A stretch of 64,000 bases of DNA from SOJZ01 sp964556565 (GTDB lineage Archaea; Thermoproteota; Bathyarchaeia; Bathyarchaeales; Bathyarchaeaceae), in NCBI GenBank assembly GCA_964556565.1, contig CAZKWF010000001.1:62001-126000 (forward strand). Direction: 5' to 3'. Each line of letters opens with the position of its first letter. Positions within the stretch are counted from its first letter, which is position 1. The position numbers and the translations under genes were made by a program. The notes beneath the pieces are model-generated. The model ran no database searches and was not told the DNA's origin. It saw nothing but the letters and a program-made list of their open reading frames with translations. Positions 1 to 8,670 of the stretch are shown here, one piece after another.

Positions 1-67
1 GATAACAGAGGGCGGCTCCTTCTGCGCTGCATGCGACTATGCCGATGTGCTCAGTCTTTTTCTTCAC
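1..67 (-). CDS. Asp/Glu racemase-like protein, N-terminus only
   Basis: Only the first 22 codons are inside the window; the gene runs off the left edge. Reading leftward from a GTG at 67, the peptide starts with a short Lys-rich leader followed by HIGIVACSAEGAALCY. The pattern of a beta strand ending in the active-site loop ACSAEGAALC is the start I associate with aspartate/glutamate/hydantoin racemases, where this Cys is one of two catalytic thiols. A G-rich run at about 70-78 (complement strand) sits just upstream and could be the ribosome site. Only the N-terminus is visible, so the substrate cannot be told. Confidence 0.6.
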   Translation of the reverse strand, partial: MKKKTEHIGIVACSAEGAALCY

Positions 68-229
68 TATGTTATAACCCCCACAGTTTTGTCATAGTTT
101 TTGCCTTTTGAAAGCTTTGCTCTTGAACGCCTGAAACACTGTTTGCTGAATTGGAATGAGCAGGTGACAGCTACATAGAAGATAAGTTTCAACATTCAAC
201 TATTGGAAAAAGCCAAGATATATGAATAA

Positions 230-240
230 ATTATATAAAC
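230..240 (+). promoter_or_regulatory. TATA-box promoter of the parvulin gene
   Basis: ATTATATAAAC lies about 25 bases before the ATG at 262. At usual archaeal spacing, transcription would start at or just before the start codon, so the mRNA is probably leaderless; no Shine-Dalgarno sequence is seen. Confidence 0.6.
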
Positions 241-261
241 GAATTAGCTTAACCACTCTTC

Positions 262-537
262 ATGCCAAACAAAGTTCATTGCGCCCACATCCTCGTAAAG
301 ACTGAAAAAGAGGCAAAAGAGATTCTGGAACGGTTGAAGAAAGGAGAAAAGTTTACAAACATCGCCAAAGAAGTTTCGCTCTGTCCCTCAGGAAAACAGG
401 GTGGAGACCTTGGAACATTCGGCAGAGGAAAGATGGTGAAGGAATTCGAGAACGCCGCTTTTGCCCTCCAGAAAGGACAGACTTCACCTATTGTAAAAAC
501 GAAGTTTGGATACCACATAGTAAAGAGGCTTGAATAA
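262..537 (+). CDS. Parvulin-type peptidyl-prolyl cis-trans isomerase
   Basis: A 91-residue single-domain parvulin (rotamase, PpiC type). It starts with the family hallmark CAHILVKT, has the central GGDLGTFGRGKMVKEFE segment and ends with FGYHIVKRLE, so the whole fold is present with no signal peptide, membrane anchor or chaperone domain. Members catalyse cis-trans isomerisation of X-Pro bonds and act in the cytoplasm in archaea. The ATG at 262 starts directly at the domain and fits the TATA box about 25 bases upstream. It is a single gene with no obvious operon partner. Family assignment is firm; the client proteins are unknown. Confidence 0.93.
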   Translation: MPNKVHCAHILVKTEKEAKEILERLKKGEKFTNIAKEVSLCPSGKQGGDLGTFGRGKMVKEFENAAFALQKGQTSPIVKTKFGYHIVKRLE

Positions 538-783
538 CCAAAATTCTCCTTCGTACAATCGTGTCTAAAGACTAAATGCTGGTTGTATAGAGCTAGTTGT
601 GACACGGTGACCGTGCATTACGAGTTGGACTTGACCTAATTTTCCTTCGCGCTTGCTAAACCTTTTTATATGAGGGTTGCTGTTTAGTCGGTTGTCACAT
701 TAACTCATGTTGAATTAAAGAAGCTTTTTGAAGGCTTTTGAAAGATTACATGCGGAATTTTTGTGACAGGAGATGTGAAATAT

Positions 784-1899
784 ATGCAAATAGAATATTT
801 CAAAGATTTGCCTTTGAGTTCAGAAGTTATGAAAGGCATTGAGGAGCTTGGATTCAGTAATCTTTTCCCAATTCAAGCTCAAGCGATAATACCATTACTT
901 GAAGGAAAAGATGTCATTGGACAGGCAAAGACCGGAACAGGAAAGACTGCGGCTTTCGGAATACCGATGATTGAACGACTAGACCCGAAAATCAACAGTG
1001 TTCAAGGTTTAGTCTTGGAGCCTACACGCGAGCTTGCTATACAGGTTGCAGAACACATAAGTCGACTCAACAAATATGCACCATTCAAGGTTTTGCCAAT
1101 TTACGGAGGAGAATCTATTCGGAAACAGATATACGCATTGGAAAGAGGGGTCCACATTGTTGTGGGCACGCCGGGTCGCATGATAGATCATTTGAAACGA
1201 GGAACATTGAATCTGGCGTCAGTGAAAATTGTTGTTCTTGATGAGGCTGATAGAATGCTGGATATGGGGTTCATAGATGATATAGAATACATACTTTCAA
1301 AGGTGCCGGTGAACAGGCAGACAAGTCTTTTCTCGGCAACAATAGACAAGTCTGTAATGAATGTGTGCAATAGATACATGAGGAACCCTGAAAAAATACT
1401 TGTAAGCAAAGACGAAATAGCCCTTACACAGATAGACCAGTATTACATGGTTGTAAACCCTAAAGGCAAATTCAGAATCCTATGTGACATATTAGACGAA
1501 AATCACATAGAACGGGCTATAATATTCTGCAGAACACGCATAGGCACAAGCACACTAGCAGACAAATTGAGGGAAAGAGGCTACGACGCAAGACCTTTGC
1601 ATGCAGGCTTCACACAAGCGCAAAGAGACTTTGTTCTTAATTCCTTCAGAGACAGAAAGCTGAAGTTGCTTGTTGCAACGGATGTAGCTGCAAGAGGCTT
1701 GGACATTCAAGGAATAACCCATATAATAAACTATGACATCCCATTAGACGCATTAGTGTACTTTCACAGGATTGGGCGGACAGCTAGAGTGGGACGCCCG
1801 GGAACAGCGATTACGCTTGTAGGCTACGGAGAAATACCTGAACTTAACCAGATAAAATCTTTGACGAAAACTACTATTGACGAGTTGGAGCATAGCTAG
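784..1899 (+). CDS. DEAD-box ATP-dependent RNA helicase
   Basis: About 371 residues with every superfamily 2 DEAD-box motif in order: Q motif FPIQAQAI, motif I AKTGTGKT, Ia PTRELAIQ, TPGR, motif II DEAD, motif III SAT, motif IV region IIFCRTR, motif V ATDVAARGLD and motif VI HRIGRTAR. It is only the two RecA-like domains, without the C-terminal extension of CsdA or RhlE types, so RNA remodelling in ribosome assembly or mRNA turnover is likely but the target is unknown. The reading frame extends to a GTG at 763, but AGGAG at about 768-772 is spaced correctly for the ATG at 784, which I prefer. A TATA-like CTTTTTATATG lies near 662-671, implying a leader of roughly 90 bases. Confidence 0.95.
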   Translation: MQIEYFKDLPLSSEVMKGIEELGFSNLFPIQAQAIIPLLEGKDVIGQAKTGTGKTAAFGIPMIERLDPKINSVQGLVLEPTRELAIQVAEHISRLNKYAPFKVLPIYGGESIRKQIYALERGVHIVVGTPGRMIDHLKRGTLNLASVKIVVLDEADRMLDMGFIDDIEYILSKVPVNRQTSLFSATIDKSVMNVCNRYMRNPEKILVSKDEIALTQIDQYYMVVNPKGKFRILCDILDENHIERAIIFCRTRIGTSTLADKLRERGYDARPLHAGFTQAQRDFVLNSFRDRKLKLLVATDVAARGLDIQGITHIINYDIPLDALVYFHRIGRTARVGRPGTAITLVGYGEIPELNQIKSLTKTTIDELEHS

Positions 1900-2067
1900 G
1901 CACAGATAAAACGGGAGAATTTGTGAGGATATATAGCCGCTTTGTCTGCAGGCTAGATGTTGCAGAGAAAGTGGTCACTTTTTCCCAGAAAAGATAACCG
2001 TAGTGACCAAGATTATTATTGGGTTGAAATGTAAGTTGAGCCAATAATAGGTGTAAATGTAGGAGCA

Positions 2068-3351
2068 ATGCGATTGCCGATCATCTCTAGGCTGAAGCAA
2101 GAATTCTCGTTCATTCAAGGAAACTATGCTATTCTTGTGTTAAGCTGGATCATCATGGATTTCGCTATGGAACTGCCAGGCACATACTACTCGCTTTACG
2201 TTATCGATCCTGCGTTAGGGGGCACAGAGACAATCCTTGGCGTCATAGGGTTTGCTTCTTTCTTAGCCTTAGCTCTGGTTCAGTTTCCTGGGGGTTACTT
2301 GGCGGACAGACATGGAAGAAAATGGTTGATTTCAACAATGACTTTCGGAGTAGCGCTGTCATACATTTTTTATGCTTTAGCTCCCAGTTGGCATTCGATC
2401 TTGGTTGGAGCTATGATTGGAAACTTATGCCTAATCTATCAGCCAGCTCTCTTGGCCATGGTCGCAGATTCGCTTCCGTCTGAGAAAAGGGGCATGGGTT
2501 TCTCGATCATCACCCTTATTACCCGTGTTGCGACGACTCCTGCTCCTGCAGTGGCCGCTTTTCTGGTAACCTTTTACGAGTTTGTCCCTGGTATGAGAAT
2601 ATGTTATTTTATTCTGGTGGCTCTTTTCTTGACTGCAGCTACTTTGAGGTCACGATTGCGAGAAACTGTGGGAGAGGGTGGGAGTATAGATCGTCGAGAG
2701 TTCGTGAGCTCTTATCCTAGAGCTATAAGAGAGGGTGTGGCTGTTTGGAGGAAGGTGCCTCGTTCAATGATCTATCTTTTCTTGTCCAATCTGGTAGGAA
2801 CACTCGGTTTTGCTGTAGGTATGCTTCTTTTCAATGTCTATGCGGTGGACACTTATGATGCGTACGGGAACATCGTGCACGCATCTGTGTTACATATTTC
2901 AACTGTTGACTGGGCGATATTAGGGATGTTCCTTTTTGTGACAATGATAATATTCGCCATTCCCGTTGGCAAACTTGTTGATAAGGTGGGAAGAAAGATT
3001 CCGATACTATTAGGGCTAGGGCTCCTTGCGCCTTCCAGTTTGCTCTTTGTCTATGGAGATTTACCAAAGCTGTATATTTGTATGCCATTATTTGGTCTAG
3101 CACAAATACTACTGATGGTTGGATTTTCAGCTCTGCAAGCTGACTTGGTTCCTAAAGAGCAGCGAGGAAAAATCATTGGGTCTTCGAACTTCGTTAACTA
3201 CATCATAATGGCGCTGGGTACGTTAGCTGGGGGTTTCATCTATGAACATGTCTCTCCTCAACTTCCGTTTCTTATTCCGGTAGTGTTTGTTGTTCCCGAG
3301 ATTTTGATAATTCTGTTCTTAGTTCATGAACCTGAGAAGAGAGAAGAATAA
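2068..3351 (+). CDS. MFS transporter
   Basis: A 427-residue polytopic protein of the major facilitator superfamily with about 12 hydrophobic segments. The loop after the second helix carries the MFS signature GGYLADRHGRKW and a second copy, GKLVDKVGRKIP, lies in the C-terminal half. It is a clear paralogue of the permease at 32818-34062: both begin with an REFSFI/QEFSFI-x-GNY-x-ILV-SWIIMD block and share LCLIYQPAL and ALAPTWH-like stretches. The start ATG is preceded by AGGAG at 2061. Substrate unknown; the nearby B12-dependent block is on the other strand and need not be related. Confidence 0.88.
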   Translation: MRLPIISRLKQEFSFIQGNYAILVLSWIIMDFAMELPGTYYSLYVIDPALGGTETILGVIGFASFLALALVQFPGGYLADRHGRKWLISTMTFGVALSYIFYALAPSWHSILVGAMIGNLCLIYQPALLAMVADSLPSEKRGMGFSIITLITRVATTPAPAVAAFLVTFYEFVPGMRICYFILVALFLTAATLRSRLRETVGEGGSIDRREFVSSYPRAIREGVAVWRKVPRSMIYLFLSNLVGTLGFAVGMLLFNVYAVDTYDAYGNIVHASVLHISTVDWAILGMFLFVTMIIFAIPVGKLVDKVGRKIPILLGLGLLAPSSLLFVYGDLPKLYICMPLFGLAQILLMVGFSALQADLVPKEQRGKIIGSSNFVNYIIMALGTLAGGFIYEHVSPQLPFLIPVVFVVPEILIILFLVHEPEKREE

Positions 3352-3411
3352 GACGAGTGTGGGTTAACCGATTTCTTGATAGAAGCGTCACTTTGTTTCA
3401 ATAATGTTGTT

Positions 3412-3954
3412 CTAGTATTCGATTCCTTTTCTGCCGAGTGTGCCTTGGGCATAAGGATGCTTGACTTCTCTCATTTCAGTAACGAGGTCAGCTGCATCAA
3501 TGATTTCAGAAGGAGCGTAACGACCGGTTAGAACCAATTCTACGTGTTTAGGCTTGTTTTCAATTAGTTCAACCACTTCATTAGTCTTTATCATTTTTAG
3601 GTTCAGAGCTACGTTGATCTCATCCAAAATGACGATGTCGTATTCACCGCTGTTAACGATTTCCTTGGCAAACTTCAAGGCTTCATTGGCTCGTTTGACA
3701 TCTTCTACGAGTGGAGGGTCTTCCGTAATGTATCTGCCTTGGCCGAAAGCCTTCAGTTTGAAGTCTGGAAGTTGCTCGATAATGTGAAGTTCGCCATGTT
3801 TGAAGTCGCCGCCTTTGATGAACTGGATCATATGAACCTTGAAACCCCATCCGATGGCGCGTAATGCTAATCCGAGAGCGGCTGATGTCTTGCCCTTTCC
3901 ATCTCCTGTATAGACCTGCGTTAGTCCTTTTTCTAATCGTTGTTTCGTCATCAC
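3412..3954 (-). CDS. cobO: Corrinoid adenosyltransferase (CobA/CobO/BtuR type)
   Basis: A 180-residue P-loop protein. The N-terminal GDGKGKTSAALGLALRA (residues 17-33) is the ATP-binding loop typical of this family, followed by HMIQFIKGG, a long stretch leading to the DEINVAL Walker B region, and a C-terminal RxExKHPY segment. These enzymes transfer the adenosyl group of ATP to Co(I) corrinoid, making adenosylcobalamin or its precursor. It is the last gene of a minus-strand run with MeaB and both mutase subunits, 15 bases after meaB, so it probably supplies the coenzyme for methylmalonyl-CoA mutase. That functional link is inferred from adjacency. Confidence 0.92.
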   Translation of the reverse strand: MMTKQRLEKGLTQVYTGDGKGKTSAALGLALRAIGWGFKVHMIQFIKGGDFKHGELHIIEQLPDFKLKAFGQGRYITEDPPLVEDVKRANEALKFAKEIVNSGEYDIVILDEINVALNLKMIKTNEVVELIENKPKHVELVLTGRYAPSEIIDAADLVTEMREVKHPYAQGTLGRKGIEY

Positions 3955-3969
3955 GGTTTCTCCATTACC

Positions 3970-4935
3970 TTACCGGTGTCTTTTGAATCCTTTCAGCCTC
4001 TCTTCAAGTAATGTATCTGCAGCTGAATATGGATCTGTTTTCTTTGCAAAAATTTTCTCAACGAGTTTTTCTAATTCGCCCTTGCGCTTCAGCTCGTCTA
4101 TGATAGAATCAGTTGTCTTTTGCTTGATTGCTTCGACCAGTTCTGTTTCAGCTTTTTGTCTGCGCTGTGTGTCAAAGCCTTCTTTTTTCAGATATTTCAT
4201 GTGCTGGTTTATGTGGTTGAGAAGCTCTGTGGTTCCTTCGCCTTTCGCGGCTGTTGTCTTGATGACTGGTGGCTTCCATTTTTCCTTCTCTGAACTCATA
4301 TTCAACATTGTTTCTATGTCAATCACAGCCTCATCTGCGTTCTCGCGGTCAGCCTTGTTCACTACGAAAATGTCTCCTATTTCCATCATGCCTGCTTTGA
4401 TGGCTTGTATGTCATCGCCTAATCCTGGAGCCAGCACAACAACTACGGTGTGAGCGACTTTTATGATGTCAACTTCGGATTGTCCGGCTCCAACGGTTTC
4501 AACTATGACCGCGTCTTTGCCCGAAGCGTCTAACACTTTAACTGCGTCTTTTGTAGCCCTCGCTAGTCCGCCAGGACTGTTTCTTGTTGCCATGCTTCGG
4601 ATGAAAACTTCTTCGTCTGTGCTGAGTTTCTGCATGCGTATGCGGTCTCCGAGGAATGCGCCTCCTGTGAAGGGGCTGCTTGGGTCTACGGCTATTATGC
4701 CTACGCGTTTTCGTTTTTTTCGTAGTTCTTCGACTAGTCTTTTTATTAATGTGCTTTTTCCTGAGCCTGTGGGTCCGGTTATGCCTATTATGTGTGCTTT
4801 GCCTGTGTGTGGGTAGAGTTTGGATACGGCTTTTTGGGCTTCTGTTGGGTTGTTTTCGATGAGGGTGATGGTTTTGGCTATGGATCTTTGGTTGCCTTTG
4901 AGTACGCCGTTGACGAGTTGTTTGGTTTGGTTCAA
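3970..4935 (-). CDS. meaB: MeaB/ArgK-type G-protein chaperone of methylmalonyl-CoA mutase
   Basis: 321 residues of the MeaB (LAO/AO transport ATPase, ArgK) G3E GTPase family: G1 loop GPTGSGKSTL near residue 56, the PSSPFTGGAFLGDRIRM switch segment, ETVGAGQSEVD and the G4 motif NKAD. In bacteria and humans (MMAA) this protein loads or protects adenosylcobalamin on methylmalonyl-CoA mutase. Here it sits directly between the B12-binding subunit and the corrinoid adenosyltransferase, which supports that role. The start codon is a TTG at 4935 with no strong ribosome site, 31 bases after the upstream gene. Confidence 0.93.
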   Translation of the reverse strand: MNQTKQLVNGVLKGNQRSIAKTITLIENNPTEAQKAVSKLYPHTGKAHIIGITGPTGSGKSTLIKRLVEELRKKRKRVGIIAVDPSSPFTGGAFLGDRIRMQKLSTDEEVFIRSMATRNSPGGLARATKDAVKVLDASGKDAVIVETVGAGQSEVDIIKVAHTVVVVLAPGLGDDIQAIKAGMMEIGDIFVVNKADRENADEAVIDIETMLNMSSEKEKWKPPVIKTTAAKGEGTTELLNHINQHMKYLKKEGFDTQRRQKAETELVEAIKQKTTDSIIDELKRKGELEKLVEKIFAKKTDPYSAADTLLEERLKGFKRHR

Positions 4936-4966
4936 TGTTGGTCCCGTGTTTTTGAGAGTCGGTGGA

Positions 4967-5374
4967 CTATTTTCTTTCTTGTGTGTGCTTTTTGATGTAC
5001 CCTATGATTGTGTTTGTGGGGGTGTCTGGTCCGAATACTTCGGCTATGCCGATTTTCTTTAATGCGGGGATATCTTCATCTGGGATGACTCCTCCTCCGA
5101 GTACTAGGATGTCGTTTAGTCCTTTTTGTTTCATTAGTTCTGTTATTTTTGGGAAGAGTGTCATGTGGGCGCCTGATAGTATGCTCAGGGCGACTACGTC
5201 TACGTCTTCTTGTAAAGCGGTTTCTACGATTTGTTCGGGTGTTTGCCATAGCCCTGTGTAGATGACTTCCATGCCGGCGTCTCTGAACGCTCTTGCGATG
5301 ACTTTGGCTCCTCTGTCGTGGCTGTCAAGTCCTGGTTTTGCGACTACGATTCTGATTTTTCTTTTTGTGCTCAT
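4967..5374 (-). CDS. Methylmalonyl-CoA mutase, small (B12-binding) subunit
   Basis: 135 residues forming one Rossmann-like cobalamin-binding domain. The signature DSHDRGAKVIARAFRDAGMEV (DxHxxG; His is the lower axial cobalt ligand) is near residues 16-37, with LSILSGAH and LVLGGGVIPDED further on. Archaeal mutases are usually split, with this subunit separate from the catalytic barrel, and the large-subunit gene lies 19 bases upstream in the same direction. The ribosome site GGAGGGCG is about 12 bases before the ATG at 5374. The family is clear; pairing with the large subunit follows from size and adjacency. Confidence 0.94.
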   Translation of the reverse strand: MSTKRKIRIVVAKPGLDSHDRGAKVIARAFRDAGMEVIYTGLWQTPEQIVETALQEDVDVVALSILSGAHMTLFPKITELMKQKGLNDILVLGGGVIPDEDIPALKKIGIAEVFGPDTPTNTIIGYIKKHTQERK

Positions 5375-5393
5375 TTTTTCGGTTCGCCCTCCT

Positions 5394-7109
5394 TTAAATT
5401 ATGATTTGTTCTTTATATTGTCCGTAGACATTGCGGAGGACGTCGCAGATTTCTCCAAGCGTAGCATAAGCCTTTACGGCTTCTATTATTGTGGGCATCA
5501 GGTTTTCGTCATGTTCAGCGGCCTTGTGGAGCTTATCAAGCATGTCTTTTGGTTTTTTGTTGTTTCGTTTCTTTTTCAGCCTTTCTAGTCCGTCTACTTG
5601 TTCTTTTTCTGCTTGCTGCTCTATTCTCAACAGTTTTATGGGTATCCATTCTTTCTCTACCGTGTATTCGTTGACTCCGACTATGGTTCTTTGTTCGTTT
5701 TCTATCTCTTTTTGATATTTGTAAGCGCTATCAGCGATTTCTTTTTGGAAGAATCCTTTTTCTATTCCAGCGATTACTCCGCCCATTGAATCTATTTTGT
5801 TAATGTATTCCATCGCGTGTTCTTCCATTTCGTTTGTTAAGGCTTCTAGGCAGTATGATCCTGCGAGTGGGTCTATGGTGTCTGTTACTCCGGTTTCGTG
5901 GGCGATTATTTGTTGAGTTCGTAGAGCTACTCTGACTGCCTCTTCAGACGGTAGAGCTAGTGCCTCGTCAAATGAGTTGGTGTGTAGTGATTGTGTGCCT
6001 CCTAGTACTGATGCTAAGGATTGGAATGCGACTCGTATGACGTTGTTGATTGGTTGCGTTGCGGTTAGTGTGCATCCTGATGTTTGGATGTGCATTCTCA
6101 TCCATTGTGATCGTGGTTTTTTGGCTTTGAATCGTTCTTTCATGATCTTAGCCCATAGTCTTCGTGCTGCTCTGAATTTGGCTATTTCTTCTAGGAAGTT
6201 GTTGTGGGCTGCGAAGAAGAATGATAGTCTGGGTGCGAATTGGTCGACTTTTAGTCCTCGTTCGAGTGCGGATTCTACGTAGGTGATTCCGTCTGCTAGT
6301 GTGAAGGCGAGTTCTTGTACGGCGTTTGAGCCTGCTTCTCGGATGTGGTATCCGCTGATGCTTATGGGGTTCCATTTAGGCAAATGTTTCGCACAGTATT
6401 CTGTGATGTCTGTGACGAGTTTGACTGAGGGTTTTGGTGGGAATATGCATAGTTTTTGTGCGTGGAATTCTTTTAGGTTGTCGTTTTGGGTTGTTCCTCC
6501 GAGTTTTTTTCTGGGTACTCCTTGCATATCCCCTATTGCGATGTACATTGCTAGTAGCATGGTTGCTGGTCCGTTTATGGTCATGGATGTGGTTACTTTG
6601 TTTAAGGGTATTCCGTTGAATAGAACCTCCATGTCTTGTAATGAAGATACTGCTACGCCGCATTTGCCTACTTCGCCTTGTGACAGTGGGTGGTCTGAGT
6701 CTAGGCCTAGTATGGTTGGGTAGTCGAATGCGATGCTTAGTCCTGTCTCGCCTTCTTTCAGTAGGTATTTGAATCGTTTGTTTGTTTGTTGGGCTGTTCC
6801 GTATCCTGAGAATTGTCTCATGGTCCATAGGCGTCCTCTGTACATGGTTGCGTGTAGGCCTCTTGTGAATGGGGGTTCTCCTGGGAAGCCTAGGTCTCGT
6901 GTGTAGTCTACGTTTTTGTTGTCTTCTGGTGTGTATAATCGTTTGATGTGTATGTTTGATGAAGTGTGAAAATCATTTTTTCTTTCAGGGTGTCTGCTTA
7001 TCCATTCTGGAACTGTTTTTGTTTTCCAGTTTTTTCTTTTTTTCTGGACTTCGCTGAGTTTGTGTTCGTCAAACACTTGTTTCTTGCCTCCGTCAATTTT
7101 AGTAATCAT
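5394..7109 (-). CDS. Methylmalonyl-CoA mutase, large (catalytic) subunit
   Basis: 571 residues, the usual length of the archaeal alpha subunit lacking the B12 domain. Diagnostic stretches are TRGLHATMYRGRLWTMRQFSGYGTA near residue 80, LSIAFDYPTILGLDSDHP, ISGYHIREAGS, the MRMHIQTSGCTLTA block and HTNSFDEALALPSEEAVRVALRTQQI. With adenosylcobalamin the enzyme interconverts (R)-methylmalonyl-CoA and succinyl-CoA, used in propionate or branched-chain breakdown or in autotrophic cycles; no epimerase or carboxylase is in the window to tell which. The coding strand is strikingly poor in G and T in its N-terminal half, more like S30e than like neighbouring genes, which may mean high expression. The 5' leader is about 80 bases or longer, with an unusual G-run/TATA element. 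Confidence 0.95.
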   Translation of the reverse strand: MITKIDGGKKQVFDEHKLSEVQKKRKNWKTKTVPEWISRHPERKNDFHTSSNIHIKRLYTPEDNKNVDYTRDLGFPGEPPFTRGLHATMYRGRLWTMRQFSGYGTAQQTNKRFKYLLKEGETGLSIAFDYPTILGLDSDHPLSQGEVGKCGVAVSSLQDMEVLFNGIPLNKVTTSMTINGPATMLLAMYIAIGDMQGVPRKKLGGTTQNDNLKEFHAQKLCIFPPKPSVKLVTDITEYCAKHLPKWNPISISGYHIREAGSNAVQELAFTLADGITYVESALERGLKVDQFAPRLSFFFAAHNNFLEEIAKFRAARRLWAKIMKERFKAKKPRSQWMRMHIQTSGCTLTATQPINNVIRVAFQSLASVLGGTQSLHTNSFDEALALPSEEAVRVALRTQQIIAHETGVTDTIDPLAGSYCLEALTNEMEEHAMEYINKIDSMGGVIAGIEKGFFQKEIADSAYKYQKEIENEQRTIVGVNEYTVEKEWIPIKLLRIEQQAEKEQVDGLERLKKKRNNKKPKDMLDKLHKAAEHDENLMPTIIEAVKAYATLGEICDVLRNVYGQYKEQIII

Positions 7110-7205
7110 ATTATTGTTCGTCCTAAAAAGTTGTTTCTGCTTGATTCTTCTTGTTTATGGGTGTTCTGTTTTGTATTTGTGTTTGGGTTTTTCACATTCT
7201 TTTAT

Positions 7206-7241
7206 TCTCTCTCTTTTATAGACCCCCCTATAGCCCCCCCT
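7206..7241 (-). promoter_or_regulatory. G-run/TATA element upstream of the mutase operon, copy 1
   Basis: On the minus strand this reads as G-runs of seven and six, each followed by TATA or CTATAAAAGAGAG. TCTATAAAAG is the best TATA box for the mutase operon, which would give a leader of about 80 bases before the ATG at 7109. The same arrangement, runs of C next to CTCTCT on the plus strand, recurs at 7262-7285 and at 27516-27537. Confidence 0.45.
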
Positions 7242-7261
7242 AATTCTTTGTAGCTCCTTAT

Positions 7262-7285
7262 GTCTCTCTCTAGACCCCCTACCTA
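7262..7285 (-). promoter_or_regulatory. G-run element upstream of the mutase operon, copy 2
   Basis: The plus strand shows CTCTCTCTAGACCCCCTA, about 40 bases from copy 1 and in the same orientation. It lacks a good TATA box, so it may be a regulator site or a degenerate copy of the element. Confidence 0.35.
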
Positions 7286-7970
7286 ATTTTTTTTGATAAG
7301 CTTGAAGTGAGCTTCTTTTTGTGAACAGCGCTTGAATATTGCTCAAGTCACGAGGGAATAGATGGGAAAAGATGCAAAAAGGCGGGAAAAGTGAGCCAGG
7401 TTGCTGGAGTGAATGTCGTAAGTAAGGTGCAGTTGTATGTAGACCTTTTTAATTACCCAGCCTGTGGAGAGGAAGCCGCTGAGATGATACTTAGGGTTCT
7501 AGAGAAGGAGTGGGCCATCCAAGAAAGCTAGAGGCAATTCAAAATTTTCGCTTGAGTTTAAATAGTTTCGCTATTAACGAAAACGCTACCATATGAAATG
7601 CACACGTTTCCTTTTGTCTTAGATTTTCTTCTTAACGAAACTGTAAGGCAATCCGACAGAAGATGCACTATCGCTATCGGATATTTTTCTCGGGAAATAC
7701 GTACGCATGAACGACAGATCAGGGTATAAAACATGGAGAAACTCGTATGTCTTGTAGAGAGGAAAAGTTGGCCTGACCAAGCCTAGAGTCTGCCATGGGC
7801 ATGGAGAGATTATTGCGCTATTCTATTTGGAGCATATTTGGCGAGGTATGTTGAAAACAACCGCTTTTTAATGGAGATGTGCTTCGCATGCTTGCTTTTC
7901 GTGTGGGTTTGGTTTTCGAAAATGATTTAAGGTTTGCTGCGTATGTTTGTTTGAGTCTGGTGATTTAGAA

Positions 7971-8213
7971 ATGGAGCCTGTTGTTGCTATGCTTTCAAGG
8001 TATGAGGAAAATGCGAAATGGCTTAGTAGTCACTATGAGGAGTTGAAGAAGAGGTTTAAGGACGAGTGGATTGGGGTTCTGAACGAAACTGTTGTTGATC
8101 ATGACCGCGAGTTGGGTAGGCTTGTTAAAAGGTTGCGTAAGAAGTATTCAGAGGCTTACAATGAGATTGCAGTGGAGTACGTCACTGCTAAAGAGATAGA
8201 GCTGATACTCTGA
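7971..8213 (+). CDS. Small DUF5678-like protein
   Basis: 80 residues with the pattern YEENAKWLSSHYEELKKRFKDEWIGVLNETVVDHDREL...KKY, which matches my memory of the archaeal DUF5678 family: a short helix, an E-W-I-x-V strand and a helix. The frame is open from a TTG at 7947, but GGTGAT at 7959-7964 is placed exactly for the ATG at 7971, so that start is chosen. It is followed 13 bases later by a retropepsin-like gene, so the two are probably one transcript. DUF5678 proteins have no established function that I know of. Confidence 0.75.
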   Translation: MEPVVAMLSRYEENAKWLSSHYEELKKRFKDEWIGVLNETVVDHDRELGRLVKRLRKKYSEAYNEIAVEYVTAKEIELIL

Positions 8214-8226
8214 AAAAGGGGATTTT

Positions 8227-8670
8227 TTGAGGATTCCCTGCTTTTTTAAGCCTGGAATTTTTGAAGCGGCTTATGTTGTTGCCGTCTTAGAATCTAATGC
8301 TCTGGGTATGTGTGAGACAATTGAGTTTTTGGTTGATACTGGGGCTTCGAGGACAACGATCTGCGATAAGGATGCGATTAGATTAGGCATAGATTTTGGC
8401 AAGTTGGAGAAGCTTGGCGAGGGCATGCTTGGAATAGGCGGAGTGGTTGACACCTATGTTTTGAAGGATGTTAAACTCGTTTTCCGCAGGGAAGACGAGA
8501 AAGGTCATGTGCAAAATTTTGAAAGAATTTACGTTTTGAAGCATGCTGCCTTAGACGAGAGAATTATGAGGATTCCAAGCATTCTCGGAAGAGACATACT
8601 AAACAAGTACGCGCTTATTTACGATAAAAGACATGAAAAGGCATACATAACGGATGAAACGCTTACCTAA
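8227..8670 (+). CDS. Retropepsin-like aspartic protease domain protein
   Basis: 147 residues starting at a TTG with AAGGGGAT just upstream. It has the single-domain aspartyl protease motif FLVDTGASRTTI (catalytic Asp in DTGAS), a mid-protein GIGG turn and the C-terminal LGRDILNKYALIYD segment typical of retropepsin-like proteins (hydrophobic-Gly-Arg-Asp). Such proteins work as dimers, each giving one Asp. There is no signal peptide, so it should be cytoplasmic. It is paired with the DUF5678-like gene 13 bases upstream; a regulated-proteolysis or toxin-like role is possible, but nothing here proves it. Confidence 0.82.
   Translation: MRIPCFFKPGIFEAAYVVAVLESNALGMCETIEFLVDTGASRTTICDKDAIRLGIDFGKLEKLGEGMLGIGGVVDTYVLKDVKLVFRREDEKGHVQNFERIYVLKHAALDERIMRIPSILGRDILNKYALIYDKRHEKAYITDETLT

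Larger units (their letters stand above)
7110..7970. other. 860-base gap, mostly without genes
   Basis: This stretch holds the upstream region of the mutase operon (two G-run/TATA elements at 7206-7241 and 7262-7285) and, further right, DNA in which I see no convincing gene. One frame, 7391-7531 plus strand, could code for 46 residues from a GTG, ending in CGEEAAEMILRVLEKEWAIQES, but it has no ribosome site and may be a remnant. TTTAAATAGT near 7558-7567 is TATA-like without an obvious gene behind it. Confidence 0.5.

Noticed and set aside
6376..6828. Long Arg/Thr-rich reading frames on both strands over the mutase gene
   Set aside because: They lie in other frames of a gene with strong composition bias and show low-complexity translations; the mutase frame has all family motifs.
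7391..7531. 46-codon frame from a GTG in the mutase upstream gap
   Set aside because: The helical-looking end is suggestive, but there is no ribosome site and no neighbour; noted only within the gap entry.
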